64,000 nt of DNA from NCBI RefSeq assembly GCF_002813375.1, contig NZ_PHUJ01000003.1:1302001-1366000 (forward strand), given 5' to 3'. Origin of the DNA: Pseudonocardia alni (GTDB lineage Bacteria > Actinomycetota > Actinomycetes > Mycobacteriales > Pseudonocardiaceae). The stretch's first letter is position 1, and every line of letters starts with the position of its first letter. Below are positions 9,010 through 16,110 of the stretch, piece by piece. The notes under the pieces were generated by a model, which made no database searches, was not told where the DNA came from, and was given only the letters and a program-made list of their open reading frames with translations. The position numbers and the translations under genes are program-made.

Positions 9010-9025
9010 GTTACGCGGACGTTAC
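9010..9025 (-). promoter_or_regulatory. GlnR-type operator upstream of glnA2
   Basis: Minus strand reads GTAAC-GTCCGC-GTAAC, an exact fit to the published GlnR half-site pattern GTnAC-n6-GnAAC. It overlaps the -35 position of the leaderless glnA2 promoter and lies 24 bases from the start codon. GlnR is the OmpR-type global nitrogen regulator of actinomycetes. Its gene is not in this window, so binding is inferred from sequence alone. Confidence 0.7.
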
Positions 9026-9026
9026 C

Positions 9027-9067
9027 GGGGTGTGCGGGCGACCCGGTCGTGGTCGCCCGCACACCCC
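9027..9067 (-). terminator. 17-bp GC hairpin behind the Hip1-like gene
   Basis: Perfect arms GGGGTGTGCGGGCGACC (9027-9043) and its complement (9051-9067) with a 7-base loop. It lies 13 bases past the stop of the protease gene and before the glnA2 promoter, so it probably ends the protease transcript. Confidence 0.75.
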
Positions 9068-9079
9068 CGACGACGGCCC

Positions 9080-10720
9080 TCAGCTCGGCGCGAGCGTGCA
9101 CTCCGCGCCCTGCGGCGGGAGCGTGAGGTTCACCAGATAGTCGATCGCGAGCGTGTCGGTGCACGCGTCACCCTGCAGCGACGCGGTGTGCTGGTTGCCG
9201 TTGACCGTGATCAGGCTGCCGTTCAGCTGCTGGGCCAGGTCGACCCCGGCCTGGTACGGCGTGGCCGGGTCACCGGTGACCGACACCACGACGACCGGCG
9301 GGAGCCCGTCGACCTTCGGCGTGTGCGGCTCGCTGGTGGGCGGGACCGGCCAGAACGCGCACGCGTCGCGGGCACCGACCGGGCCGCGGCCGGTGGAGCG
9401 GAACGGGGCGGCCTCGTCGGCCCGCGTCGCCAGCTCCAGGGCCTCCGAGGGCTCCTTCAGCGCCGGCTGGTTCACGCAGCTAATCGATTGGAAGGCCTGC
9501 AGCATGTTCGAGTAGCGGCCCTGGTCGTCGCGCTCGTGGTAGAGGTCGGCCAGGCGCATCAGCAGGTCGCCGTTGCCGTTCGCGACCTGCGAGATCCCCT
9601 GCTGCAGCGCGGGCCACAGCTGGGAGACGTAGAGGGCCTGGCTGACGCCGGTCTGGGCGTCGGAGAAGCTCAGGACGCGCCCGTCGCTGACCTTCGCGGG
9701 CGTGTCGATCAGTGGCCGCATCACCGTCTGGAACGCCTGGGTCGCCGTCGCCGGGTCGGTGCCCAGCGGACAGCCGGGGCGGCTGGTGCAGTCCTCGGCG
9801 AAGTTGTCGAACGCGAGCTGGAACCCGGCGTTCTGCTTGACCGTGGAGTCGATGGTCGACTGCGTCGGGTCGATCGCGCCGTCGAGCAGCAGCGCGCGGA
9901 CGTTCTGCGGGAACGCCTCGGCGTAGGCGGTGCCGAGCTCGGTGCCGTAGGAGAAGCCGGCGTAGGTCATCTTCTGGTCGCCGACGGCGGCCCGCATGAC
10001 GTCCATGTCCTTCGCGACGTCACGGGTGCCGACGTTCGCCAGCACGTCGGCCCCGGTGCGCTGGGTGCAGCGCTCGGCGAACTGACGGCTGTCGGCCTCG
10101 GCGGCGGCGACCCCGGCGGGCGAGGGGTCGGCGAAGACCTTGGTGCGCTCCTCGTCGTTCTCGGCGTCGGTGAGGCACTGGATCCGCGGCCGGCTGGCGC
10201 CGGTGCCGCGCGGGTCGAACCCGACCAGGTCGAACCGGTCCCCCAGGCCGTTGGTGGCCCAGGTGGCGGCCTGACGCGCGACGAACGAGGTGCCCGAGGC
10301 GCCGGGGCCGCCCGGGTCGGCGAACAGCGAGCCGATCTTCGCCCCGGTCGCCTTCTTGCGCAGCAGCGCGATCTGCATCGTCTTCCCGTCGCCGGGCCGG
10401 GCGTAGTCCTGCGGGACGGTCACCCGGGTGCAGTCGAACTGCGGGTCGGCGTAGGTCTGCGCGTCGTCCGCAGTGGGGGCGTAGTCGTTGCAGGGGCCCC
10501 ACTGCAGCTGCTGGTCGTAGAACTGGGCCAGCTCCGGCAGGTTCTGCGCGGCCTGCGGCTGGTCACCGGTGCCCGCGTCGGCACACGCGCCGACCAGGAC
10601 GAGGGTCGCCGCGCCGAGCGCGGCGAGCGCGGCCGGACGCGTCCGCCGGCGGGCCGGGGCCGGTGTCTCTCGTCGGTGGGCACGTCGTCGCAACAGCCGA
10701 GGGAGCATGACCGTGAGCAT
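9080..10720 (-). CDS. Exported alpha/beta-hydrolase protease, Hip1/CaeA-like lipoprotein
   Basis: About 546 residues. An Arg-rich N-terminus is followed by the hydrophobic stretch AALAALGAATLVLVGAC, a lipobox-like signal that would anchor the protein outside the membrane. The alpha/beta-hydrolase core has GFDPRGTGASRP, the nucleophile elbow YAGFSYGTELG (Ser), and the C-terminal TAP-type domain with SVTGDPATP (Asp) and NGNQHTASL (His). The Mycobacterium tuberculosis relatives Rv2223c/Rv2224c (Hip1/CaeA) are serine proteases at the same place between glnA2 and panB, which supports orthology. The start is uncertain: ATG 10720 is chosen, ATG 10708 is 12 bases further in, and the open frame extends to 10825. 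Confidence 0.85.
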   Translation of the reverse strand: MLTVMLPRLLRRRAHRRETPAPARRRTRPAALAALGAATLVLVGACADAGTGDQPQAAQNLPELAQFYDQQLQWGPCNDYAPTADDAQTYADPQFDCTRVTVPQDYARPGDGKTMQIALLRKKATGAKIGSLFADPGGPGASGTSFVARQAATWATNGLGDRFDLVGFDPRGTGASRPRIQCLTDAENDEERTKVFADPSPAGVAAAEADSRQFAERCTQRTGADVLANVGTRDVAKDMDVMRAAVGDQKMTYAGFSYGTELGTAYAEAFPQNVRALLLDGAIDPTQSTIDSTVKQNAGFQLAFDNFAEDCTSRPGCPLGTDPATATQAFQTVMRPLIDTPAKVSDGRVLSFSDAQTGVSQALYVSQLWPALQQGISQVANGNGDLLMRLADLYHERDDQGRYSNMLQAFQSISCVNQPALKEPSEALELATRADEAAPFRSTGRGPVGARDACAFWPVPPTSEPHTPKVDGLPPVVVVSVTGDPATPYQAGVDLAQQLNGSLITVNGNQHTASLQGDACTDTLAIDYLVNLTLPPQGAECTLAPS

Positions 10721-10737
10721 GCCACCGACCCCCGACG

Positions 10738-10756
10738 GTGACCGGTCGCGGGTCAC
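10738..10756. promoter_or_regulatory. Short dyad in the protease/panB divergent gap
   Basis: GTGACC (10738-10743) and GGTCAC (10751-10756) form an inverted repeat with a 7-base spacer, 18 bases upstream of the protease start. This could be a repressor site, but six-base arms in GC-rich DNA are weak evidence. Confidence 0.25.
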
Positions 10757-10885
10757 GGCCCGGGTGAGGGTGCCCACACCACGGGGCGGTCCGGGCCCGT
10801 GCGCTGCCACCCTGGCGTCCGCCATCGACGGCGAACCCGGGGACCCCCGACCAGCGTGGGCCTCGAGGACGGAAGGAGCTCACCG

Positions 10886-11740
10886 GTGAGCACACAGGAG
10901 AGCGGAGAGGTGGCGGCCCCGTACCGGGCGCCCGCGACCCCGCCGAAGCGGACCCGCGTCCACCACCTGCTGCAGTGGAAGCAGGAGGGCCGGCGCTGGC
11001 CCATGCTGACCGCCTACGACGTCTACTCCGCCGAGATCTTCGACGACGCCGGTATCCCGGTGCTGCTCGTCGGCGACTCCGCGGGCAACAACGTGTTCGG
11101 CCACGACAACACCATCCCGGTCACGGTCGACGACCTGGTCCCGCTGACCCGGGCCGTGGTGCGCGGCTCCCGCAGCGCGCTCGTCGTCGCCGACCTGCCG
11201 TTCGGCAGCTACCAGATCTCCCCCGCGCAGGCGCAGGAGACGGCGTTCCGGTTCATGAAGGAGGGTGGGGCGCACGCGGTCAAGCTCGAGGGCGGTGCGC
11301 GCTTCGCGCCGCAGGTCGAGGCGCTCACCGCGTCCGGCGTGCCGGTGATGGGCCACCTCGGGTTCACCCCGCAGAGCGAGCACGCGCTGGGCGGGTTCCG
11401 CATCCAGGGCCGCGGCGACGCCGCCGACCGGCTCGTCGAGGACGCGCTGGCCGTGCAGGAGGCGGGCGCGTTCGCCGTCGTGCTGGAGATGGTGCCCGCC
11501 GACGTCGCCAAGCGGGTGACCGGGGAGCTGCGCATCCCGACCGTCGGCATCGGGGCCGGGCCCGACTGCGACGCCCAGGTCCTCGTCTGGTCGGACATGG
11601 CCGGGATGAACCGCGGGAAGGTGCCGCGCTTCGTCAAGAAGTACGCGGAGCTCGGCTCGGCCCTGCACGACGCGGCGGCCGCGTTCGCCGCCGACGTGGC
11701 GCACGGCGAGTACCCCGCCGAGGAGCACAGCTACCGGTGA
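10886..11740 (+). CDS. panB: 3-methyl-2-oxobutanoate hydroxymethyltransferase
   Basis: A 284-residue PanB, the first committed enzyme of pantothenate/CoA synthesis. It transfers a hydroxymethyl group from methylenetetrahydrofolate to 2-oxoisovalerate. Diagnostic stretches are [20 protein letters not shown], the metal-binding [29 protein letters not shown] and [19 protein letters not shown]. The GTG at 10886 is preceded by GGAAGGAG at 10871-10878 and gives the usual N-terminal length; a longer frame to 10799 has no comparable site. The decameric family enzymes are 260-285 residues. A convergent hairpin terminator follows. Confidence 0.96.
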   Translation: MSTQESGEVAAPYRAPATPPKRTRVHHLLQWKQEGRRWPMLTAYDVYSAEIFDDAGIPVLLVGDSAGNNVFGHDNTIPVTVDDLVPLTRAVVRGSRSALVVADLPFGSYQISPAQAQETAFRFMKEGGAHAVKLEGGARFAPQVEALTASGVPVMGHLGFTPQSEHALGGFRIQGRGDAADRLVEDALAVQEAGAFAVVLEMVPADVAKRVTGELRIPTVGIGAGPDCDAQVLVWSDMAGMNRGKVPRFVKKYAELGSALHDAAAAFAADVAHGEYPAEEHSYR

Positions 11741-11746
11741 GCCGGG

Positions 11747-11777
11747 CCGGGCCCCGGCGCGCGTCGCCGGGGCCCGG
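11747..11777. terminator. Bidirectional hairpin between panB and the GCS2-family gene
   Basis: Thirteen-base arms CCGGGCCCCGGCG (11747-11759) and its exact complement (11765-11777) around a 5-base loop, placed between two convergent stop codons (11740 and 11797). Confidence 0.65.
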
Positions 11778-11796
11778 TCGGCCGGGTGGGACCGGT

Positions 11797-12954
11797 TCAG
11801 CCTGCGCCGTACGTCGTCGGGTGCCCCAGCCCCGGGATGCCGCCGCCCGCGCGGTGGCGGGCCAGCATCCGGTCCGCGGGGGTCTCACGGCGCGCCAGCC
11901 GCCGGGCCAGCGACGCCAGCCGCGCGCCGTGGGCGTCGTCGCCGGCCAGCGCGGCGGTCGCGGCGTCGAGGACGGCCTGCGACCCCGCCCGCACCGCCGG
12001 GTCGGCCCAGCCCCGCAGCGCCGAGCGGCGGTGCGCCGTCGCGTCCGGGGTCCGACGCCGGCCGGGCAGCGTGTCGTCGCGCAGCAGACCGGTCAGCAGG
12101 CTCAGCAGCGCCGCGGGCAGGTCGGTGCCCACGCCGTCGGCGGGCTCCTCCCCCGCGACCGCCGGGACGGCGTCGAACGCCTTGAACTCGATCCGCCCCA
12201 CCTCCCCGGGGATGCCCGCGTGCCGCACCAGGCTGGGGTCGGTCACCATCAGCGGGGCGTCGGGCGGCAGGTAGGCCAGCGCCGCCGGGCGCGCCCCGGT
12301 GCGACGCGCGGTGCGTGCCGACAGCCCGCCCCAGACACGGCCGTCGCGGAACGGTGAGGAGAACGACCACGGCACCAGGTAGGGGCTGTAGAAGGTCAGC
12401 TTCGCCGCCGCGTCGGCCAGCACGGCGGGGTCGGTGCCCGACTCGGGGAACGACAGGTTCAGGTCCGGCCCCCAGGTCACCATGTGCAGGTGCGAGGTCC
12501 GCTCCTCCGGCGAGGCCGCCATCAGCGCCCGCTCGTGGGCGTTCGGCGGCGGGTCCAGCCGGTAGGCCGACAGCTGCGGGTGGTGGGCGAACGCGACGGG
12601 GCGCAGTCCGTGCCGGGCGGCCACCGCGGCCAGGGTGACCGCGTCGGCGGCCAGCGCGTCGACGGCGGCCTCGACCGAGTCGTGCACGCGGGTCCGGATC
12701 TCGATGCCCTTGGGGTCGAACCGGAGCAGCCCGCCGTTCTCGTCGAGGCGCTCGTAGCCCTCGGCGTACCAACGCTTGCGGCGGATGCCGGCGTCGCCGA
12801 TCCGCAGGTCCGGCTGGTCCCCGGGCAGCTCCGGCAGCTCGTCCACGATCGCCGCGACCTGAGCGTGGGTCAGCGACCGGTGGTCGGCCACCGTCCCGTC
12901 GTCCCGCAGCAGCGCGAGCTCGTGCTCGAGCCCGTAGCGCGCCTCGCCCCGCAT
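11797..12954 (-). CDS. Glutamate-cysteine ligase (GCS2) family protein
   Basis: About 385 residues from ATG 12954, which has GGGGGTGG just upstream; the open frame to 13059 has no family-like sequence. It resembles the ATP-dependent carboxylate-amine ligases of the GCS2 group, with YGLEHELALL at the N-terminus, FDPKGIEIRTRVHDSVEAAV, HLHMVTWGPDLNLSFPES, WSFSSPFRDGRVWGGLSART and GRIEFKAFDA. Such enzymes join glutamate to an amine or cysteine (gamma-glutamylcysteine for ergothioneine in EgtA). Actinobacteria using mycothiol do not need glutathione, so the true acceptor is open. It is convergent with panB and divergent from a small unknown gene. Confidence 0.75.
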   Translation of the reverse strand: MRGEARYGLEHELALLRDDGTVADHRSLTHAQVAAIVDELPELPGDQPDLRIGDAGIRRKRWYAEGYERLDENGGLLRFDPKGIEIRTRVHDSVEAAVDALAADAVTLAAVAARHGLRPVAFAHHPQLSAYRLDPPPNAHERALMAASPEERTSHLHMVTWGPDLNLSFPESGTDPAVLADAAAKLTFYSPYLVPWSFSSPFRDGRVWGGLSARTARRTGARPAALAYLPPDAPLMVTDPSLVRHAGIPGEVGRIEFKAFDAVPAVAGEEPADGVGTDLPAALLSLLTGLLRDDTLPGRRRTPDATAHRRSALRGWADPAVRAGSQAVLDAATAALAGDDAHGARLASLARRLARRETPADRMLARHRAGGGIPGLGHPTTYGAG

Positions 12955-13136
12955 CGACCACCCCCGGTCCCCGTCCTGGCACAGGACGTTACCGAGGTCG
13001 GGCCCGGCGCCGGCTGTGATCCGTCCCGGCCTCCTCCTCACCCGTTCCGCCCTGGACAACCCCGCGCCGAACGGTCAGCCTGGTGACGGCGGCCACTCCA
13101 CCAGGTGGCCGGGACCCGGAGCACACGGGAGGCGTC

Positions 13137-13304
13137 ATGAGGCTGGGCCGCAAGATCTCCGAGGGATTCGCCGTGGACCACGAGGCCGACCGGGTGGCCG
13201 ACGCCCAGGAGCGCCCGCGCCCGGCGCGCGCCGTCGAGCCCGAGTTCACCGAGTGGACGCCGGCCGCCCCGCAGCCGGCGCACTCGGGGTCCCGCGAGGA
13301 CTGA
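13137..13304 (+). CDS. Small unrecognised protein, 55 residues
   Basis: I do not recognise this protein. ATG 13137 has GGGAGG at 13127-13132 at good spacing and the stop lies 4 bases before the next gene, which argues for a real translated unit co-expressed with the Cys-rich protein. The N-terminal half is charged (MRLGRKISEGFAVDHEADRV) and the C-terminal half is Pro/Ala-rich and probably disordered. No signal peptide or membrane segment. A small partner of the downstream protein is possible but unproven. Confidence 0.55.
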   Translation: MRLGRKISEGFAVDHEADRVADAQERPRPARAVEPEFTEWTPAAPQPAHSGSRED

Positions 13305-13308
13305 CCGG

Positions 13309-14109
13309 GTGCGCGGGCTGTTCCGCCGGACCCCGCTGGAGTACCCGACCGGCCCGCTGGAGGGCCACAAGCTGGCGTTCCCGATGCTGTCCGCGGACGG
13401 CACGACGGCGGGCTTCAGCGGTGTGACGCTCGGGCGGGCGCACGTCTACCGCACCGTCGACGACGCGGTGTGTGCGCACGGTTGCCGGCACGCCTGCCCG
13501 TCGCGGTGGTGCGACTGCGGGTTCTACTGCTTCCACACCGCCGACGACGCCCGCGAGCTGGCGTGCGCGCCCGAGCACCAGGGCGCGATCCTGCTCGAGG
13601 TGGCCGTCTCCGGCCGGTTCCGTCGCTACGAGCTGGGCCTGCGCTACGCCCGGCAGCGGGTGCGCACGATCCGGATGCGGGCCTGCCGCTGCGGGGCGCG
13701 GGTCGCGGTGCTGGCCGACACCGGATCCGGGCAGCACGGCTGGCGCCGGCTGGAACCGGTGTGCCTGCGGTGCGCCGGGGCGCGCCCGGTGCTGTCGGCG
13801 CAGCGCTTCGCCGAGCTGGCCGAGCTCACCCTGCTGCCCGACGACGTCGCGGCGGGCCCGCTGACCACGCCCGACGACGCGGCGGGGTTCGCCGAGCACC
13901 CCGACCCGCACGGCACCGAGGCCGACGACCTGATCGGCGACCCGGTCGCCGCGGCGGGCGCGGTCGCCGTGCTCACCGCGGAGATGGCGCTGCTGCAGGC
14001 CCGGCTCGACGAGATGGCCCGCCAGCTCGGCCGGGCCACCGCACGCCTGGACGCGCTCGAGGGCCGCGACCTGCCCGCGGCGGAGCCGGGGTCAGAGCCA
14101 GACCGGTAG
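13309..14109 (+). CDS. Cysteine-rich unknown protein
   Basis: A 266-residue protein, GTG start 13309, not assignable to a named family by eye. The first half is packed with cysteines: CAHGCRHACPSRWCDCGFYC (about residues 52-71), then a single Cys near residue 87, CRCG near residue 124 and CLRCAG near residue 150. This looks like two or more structural zinc sites with adjacent His residues. The N-terminus (GHKLAFPML, GVTLGRAHVYRTV) is beta-rich. The C-terminus contains a coiled-coil-like ALLQARLDEMARQLGRATAR. No export signal. It overlaps the convergent isomerase gene by 18 bases. A nucleic-acid- or protein-binding role would fit such zinc modules but is a guess. Confidence 0.75.
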   Translation: MRGLFRRTPLEYPTGPLEGHKLAFPMLSADGTTAGFSGVTLGRAHVYRTVDDAVCAHGCRHACPSRWCDCGFYCFHTADDARELACAPEHQGAILLEVAVSGRFRRYELGLRYARQRVRTIRMRACRCGARVAVLADTGSGQHGWRRLEPVCLRCAGARPVLSAQRFAELAELTLLPDDVAAGPLTTPDDAAGFAEHPDPHGTEADDLIGDPVAAAGAVAVLTAEMALLQARLDEMARQLGRATARLDALEGRDLPAAEPGSEPDR

Positions 14110-14877
14110 CGGCGGCGGGAGCTTCCCGTCGGCGTCGCGCAGGCCCTTGTCGAACGGGCGGCCGAGCAGCCAGGCGATGATGTCGTGCGCCTTGCCGCGG
14201 ACCGTGCCGAGGTCGCGCGGCTCGGCGCCGTCCGGCCCGGCGGGCCCCGGCCCGAACTCCAGCGTCGCGCCGGTGCGGACCTCCTCCAGGCGCACGTGCG
14301 GGCAGCCGGGCTTGCGCTCCAGCCGCGCGACCACGTCGGCGACCAGCACCTCCCGCATCGGGATCGGCAGGTCCTTGAACGAGGCGCCGACATCGAGGTC
14401 GACGGCGTGGATCCACACCTCGCGCGCCCGGTTCCAGGGCACCGCCGTCACCGGCATCTCGATGCCCTGCGGGTTGCGCACGGTCGCCGACCAGGCCTTC
14501 TCGGGCATCGCCCGGACCGCGTCGGCGAGCCGGTCGGAGGAGGCGACGACGTCGGCGCGGATCTCGTCGGAGCTGCGCCCGGCCCCGGCCTCGATGTCGG
14601 CGTCGCGGGACGCGGGATCGGGGTAGGCCGGGGTCTCGACGCCGGTCCGCGCCCAGGTCAGCAGGTTCACCATGGCGTCGGCGTTGCGGGCCAGGTGGGT
14701 GAGCACGTGCGCGCGGGTCCAGCCCGGCAGCGCCGACGGGGCGCGGAACGCCTCGCCCGCCATCCGGGTCATCAGCCCGCGCAGGTGGGCCTGGCCGTCG
14801 CCGGCCCAGGCCAGCGCGTCGCCCACCGGCGGCGGGACGACGGCGTGGCCGTCGCCGGGGGTGCGTGCGGGGGTCAC
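14092..14877 (-). CDS. Maleylpyruvate isomerase family, mycothiol-dependent type
   Basis: A 261-residue protein of the MDMPI/DinB-like four-helix family. Typical segments are LPGWTRAHVLTHLARNADAM (helix with a metal-ligand His), VPWNRAREVWIHAVDLDVG with further His, and a C-terminal GKAHDIIAWLLGR helix of the wing domain. Characterised members isomerise maleylpyruvate to fumarylpyruvate with mycothiol as cofactor. GTG 14877 overlaps the stop of the preceding fumarylacetoacetate hydrolase family gene in GTGA, so both are made from one message. The family also includes many members with other or unknown thiol-linked roles, so the exact substrate is inferred from the neighbour. Confidence 0.85.
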   Translation of the reverse strand: MTPARTPGDGHAVVPPPVGDALAWAGDGQAHLRGLMTRMAGEAFRAPSALPGWTRAHVLTHLARNADAMVNLLTWARTGVETPAYPDPASRDADIEAGAGRSSDEIRADVVASSDRLADAVRAMPEKAWSATVRNPQGIEMPVTAVPWNRAREVWIHAVDLDVGASFKDLPIPMREVLVADVVARLERKPGCPHVRLEEVRTGATLEFGPGPAGPDGAEPRDLGTVRGKAHDIIAWLLGRPFDKGLRDADGKLPPPLPVWL

Positions 14878-15713
14878 CGCACCGCCCGGCACACGTTGCG
14901 GCACTCGCCGATCCCCTCCACCGCGGTGACGATCTCGGCGCCGTCGGTGAGGTAGCGCGGGGGCGTGCGCGCGTCACCGACGCCGCCCGGGGTGCCGGTG
15001 GCGATGACGTCGCCCGGGTTGAGCGTGAGGATCTCCGACAGGTAGACGACCAGGTCCACCGCGCCGAACACGAGCTGGTCGGTCGTGGAGTCCTGCATGG
15101 TCTCCCCGGACAGCTCCGAGGAGATCCGCAGCGCGCCACCGGCGGCCGGGTCGGCGGGCAGCTCGTCGGGGGTGACCAGCACCGGCCCGAGCGGCGTCGA
15201 GTGCTCCCAGGTCTTGCCCTGCAGGAACTGCTTGGTGCGCCGCTGGTAGTCGCGCATCGACACGTCGTTGAGCACGGTGTACCCGGCGATCGCGGCCGCG
15301 GCCGCCTCGCGGTCGGCGCGCCGGACCGAGCGACCGATGACGACGACGAGCTCGGCCTCGTAGTCGACCCGGTCGGACTGCTCGGGCAGCTCGATCTCGT
15401 CGTACGCGCCGATCAGGGCGGGCGCGTACTTGCCGAAGACCGTCGGGTACTCGGGCAGCTCGTTGCCCATCTCGAGCACGTGGTCGCGGTAGTTCAGCCC
15501 GATGCAGATGATCTTCTCGGGTGACGGCACCAGCGGCGCGTAGTCCAGGCCCGCGGTCTCGTGCACCGGGCCCGCCGCGCCCGCGGCGTGCTCGGCCCAG
15601 TCGGGGCGCTCCAGCAGCGCCCGCACGTCGGTCTCCCCCGTCTCGACGGCGGTGTCGCCGTCGACGCGCACCGCCCGGTGCCCGGTCGCGGTCCGGATCG
15701 TCGCGAGCCTCAT
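14874..15713 (-). CDS. Fumarylacetoacetate hydrolase family; candidate fumarylpyruvate hydrolase
   Basis: A 279-residue FAH-fold enzyme. It has KIICIGLNYRDHVLEMGNELP, the metal-binding EYPTVFGKYAPALIGAYDEI and VDYEAELVVVIGRSVR (acidic ligands), YTVLNDVSMRDYQRRTKQFL and GDVIATGTPGGVG. The family cleaves C-C bonds in acylpyruvates. Coupling by GTGA overlap to a maleylpyruvate-isomerase-like gene suggests the last two steps of gentisate breakdown, giving pyruvate and fumarate; no gentisate dioxygenase is in the window. ATG 15713 follows GGGAGG at 9-base spacing. A class I fumarase lies 2.9 kb away, which could be coincidence. Confidence 0.87.
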   Translation of the reverse strand: MRLATIRTATGHRAVRVDGDTAVETGETDVRALLERPDWAEHAAGAAGPVHETAGLDYAPLVPSPEKIICIGLNYRDHVLEMGNELPEYPTVFGKYAPALIGAYDEIELPEQSDRVDYEAELVVVIGRSVRRADREAAAAAIAGYTVLNDVSMRDYQRRTKQFLQGKTWEHSTPLGPVLVTPDELPADPAAGGALRISSELSGETMQDSTTDQLVFGAVDLVVYLSEILTLNPGDVIATGTPGGVGDARTPPRYLTDGAEIVTAVEGIGECRNVCRAVR

Positions 15714-16110
15714 CGTGCGGGTGCCTCCCGGTATCGGTTGCCGTCCGGCGGAGAGTCTGCGCCACCGGGGGCCCGCGGGACAGTCAGGGGGTGGGTTACC
15801 GCGCGTCCCGGCCGGTGGACGGGCCGAACTCACCCGTACGGCTGACACCGTCGACGGACCGCGACACGCGTTCCGCCACCACGGCGACGGGGCGGCCCCG
15901 TCCGGGCATCCGCCCCGCCGGTGCGGCGCCACCCGTCCCGCCCGCAGGTGACCGCCCGCCCTCGCCGACCCGGCGTCGTGGCGGTCCGCAGCCACACCCG
16001 CTGTCCGGTGACCACAGCCATTGCAGCAGGTGTGGATGCCGGACAGCGGGTGTGGCTCCGCCACGGCACTCCCACGGCCCGGCGGCGACCGCCCCGGGCC
16101 GGCACCCGGG
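15714..16110. other. 397-base gene-free gap with a long two-tier hairpin
   Basis: No convincing coding frame. The gap holds the ribosome-binding site and presumed promoter of the fumarylacetoacetate hydrolase family gene at its left end, and a large inverted repeat at 15990-16057 near its right end. The middle is GC-rich sequence in which I see nothing else. Confidence 0.6.
15990..16057. repeat. 19-bp perfect inverted repeat with nested inner stem
   Basis: Arms AGCCACACCCGCTGTCCGG (15990-16008) and its exact complement (16039-16057). Inside, after three unpaired bases each side, CCACA and TGTGG pair again around a 14-base loop. It lies 53 bases past the stop of the molybdenum hydroxylase gene, so a terminator is the simplest reading. 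The 19-bp arms and the inner stem also fit a mobile extragenic palindrome. Confidence 0.6.
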
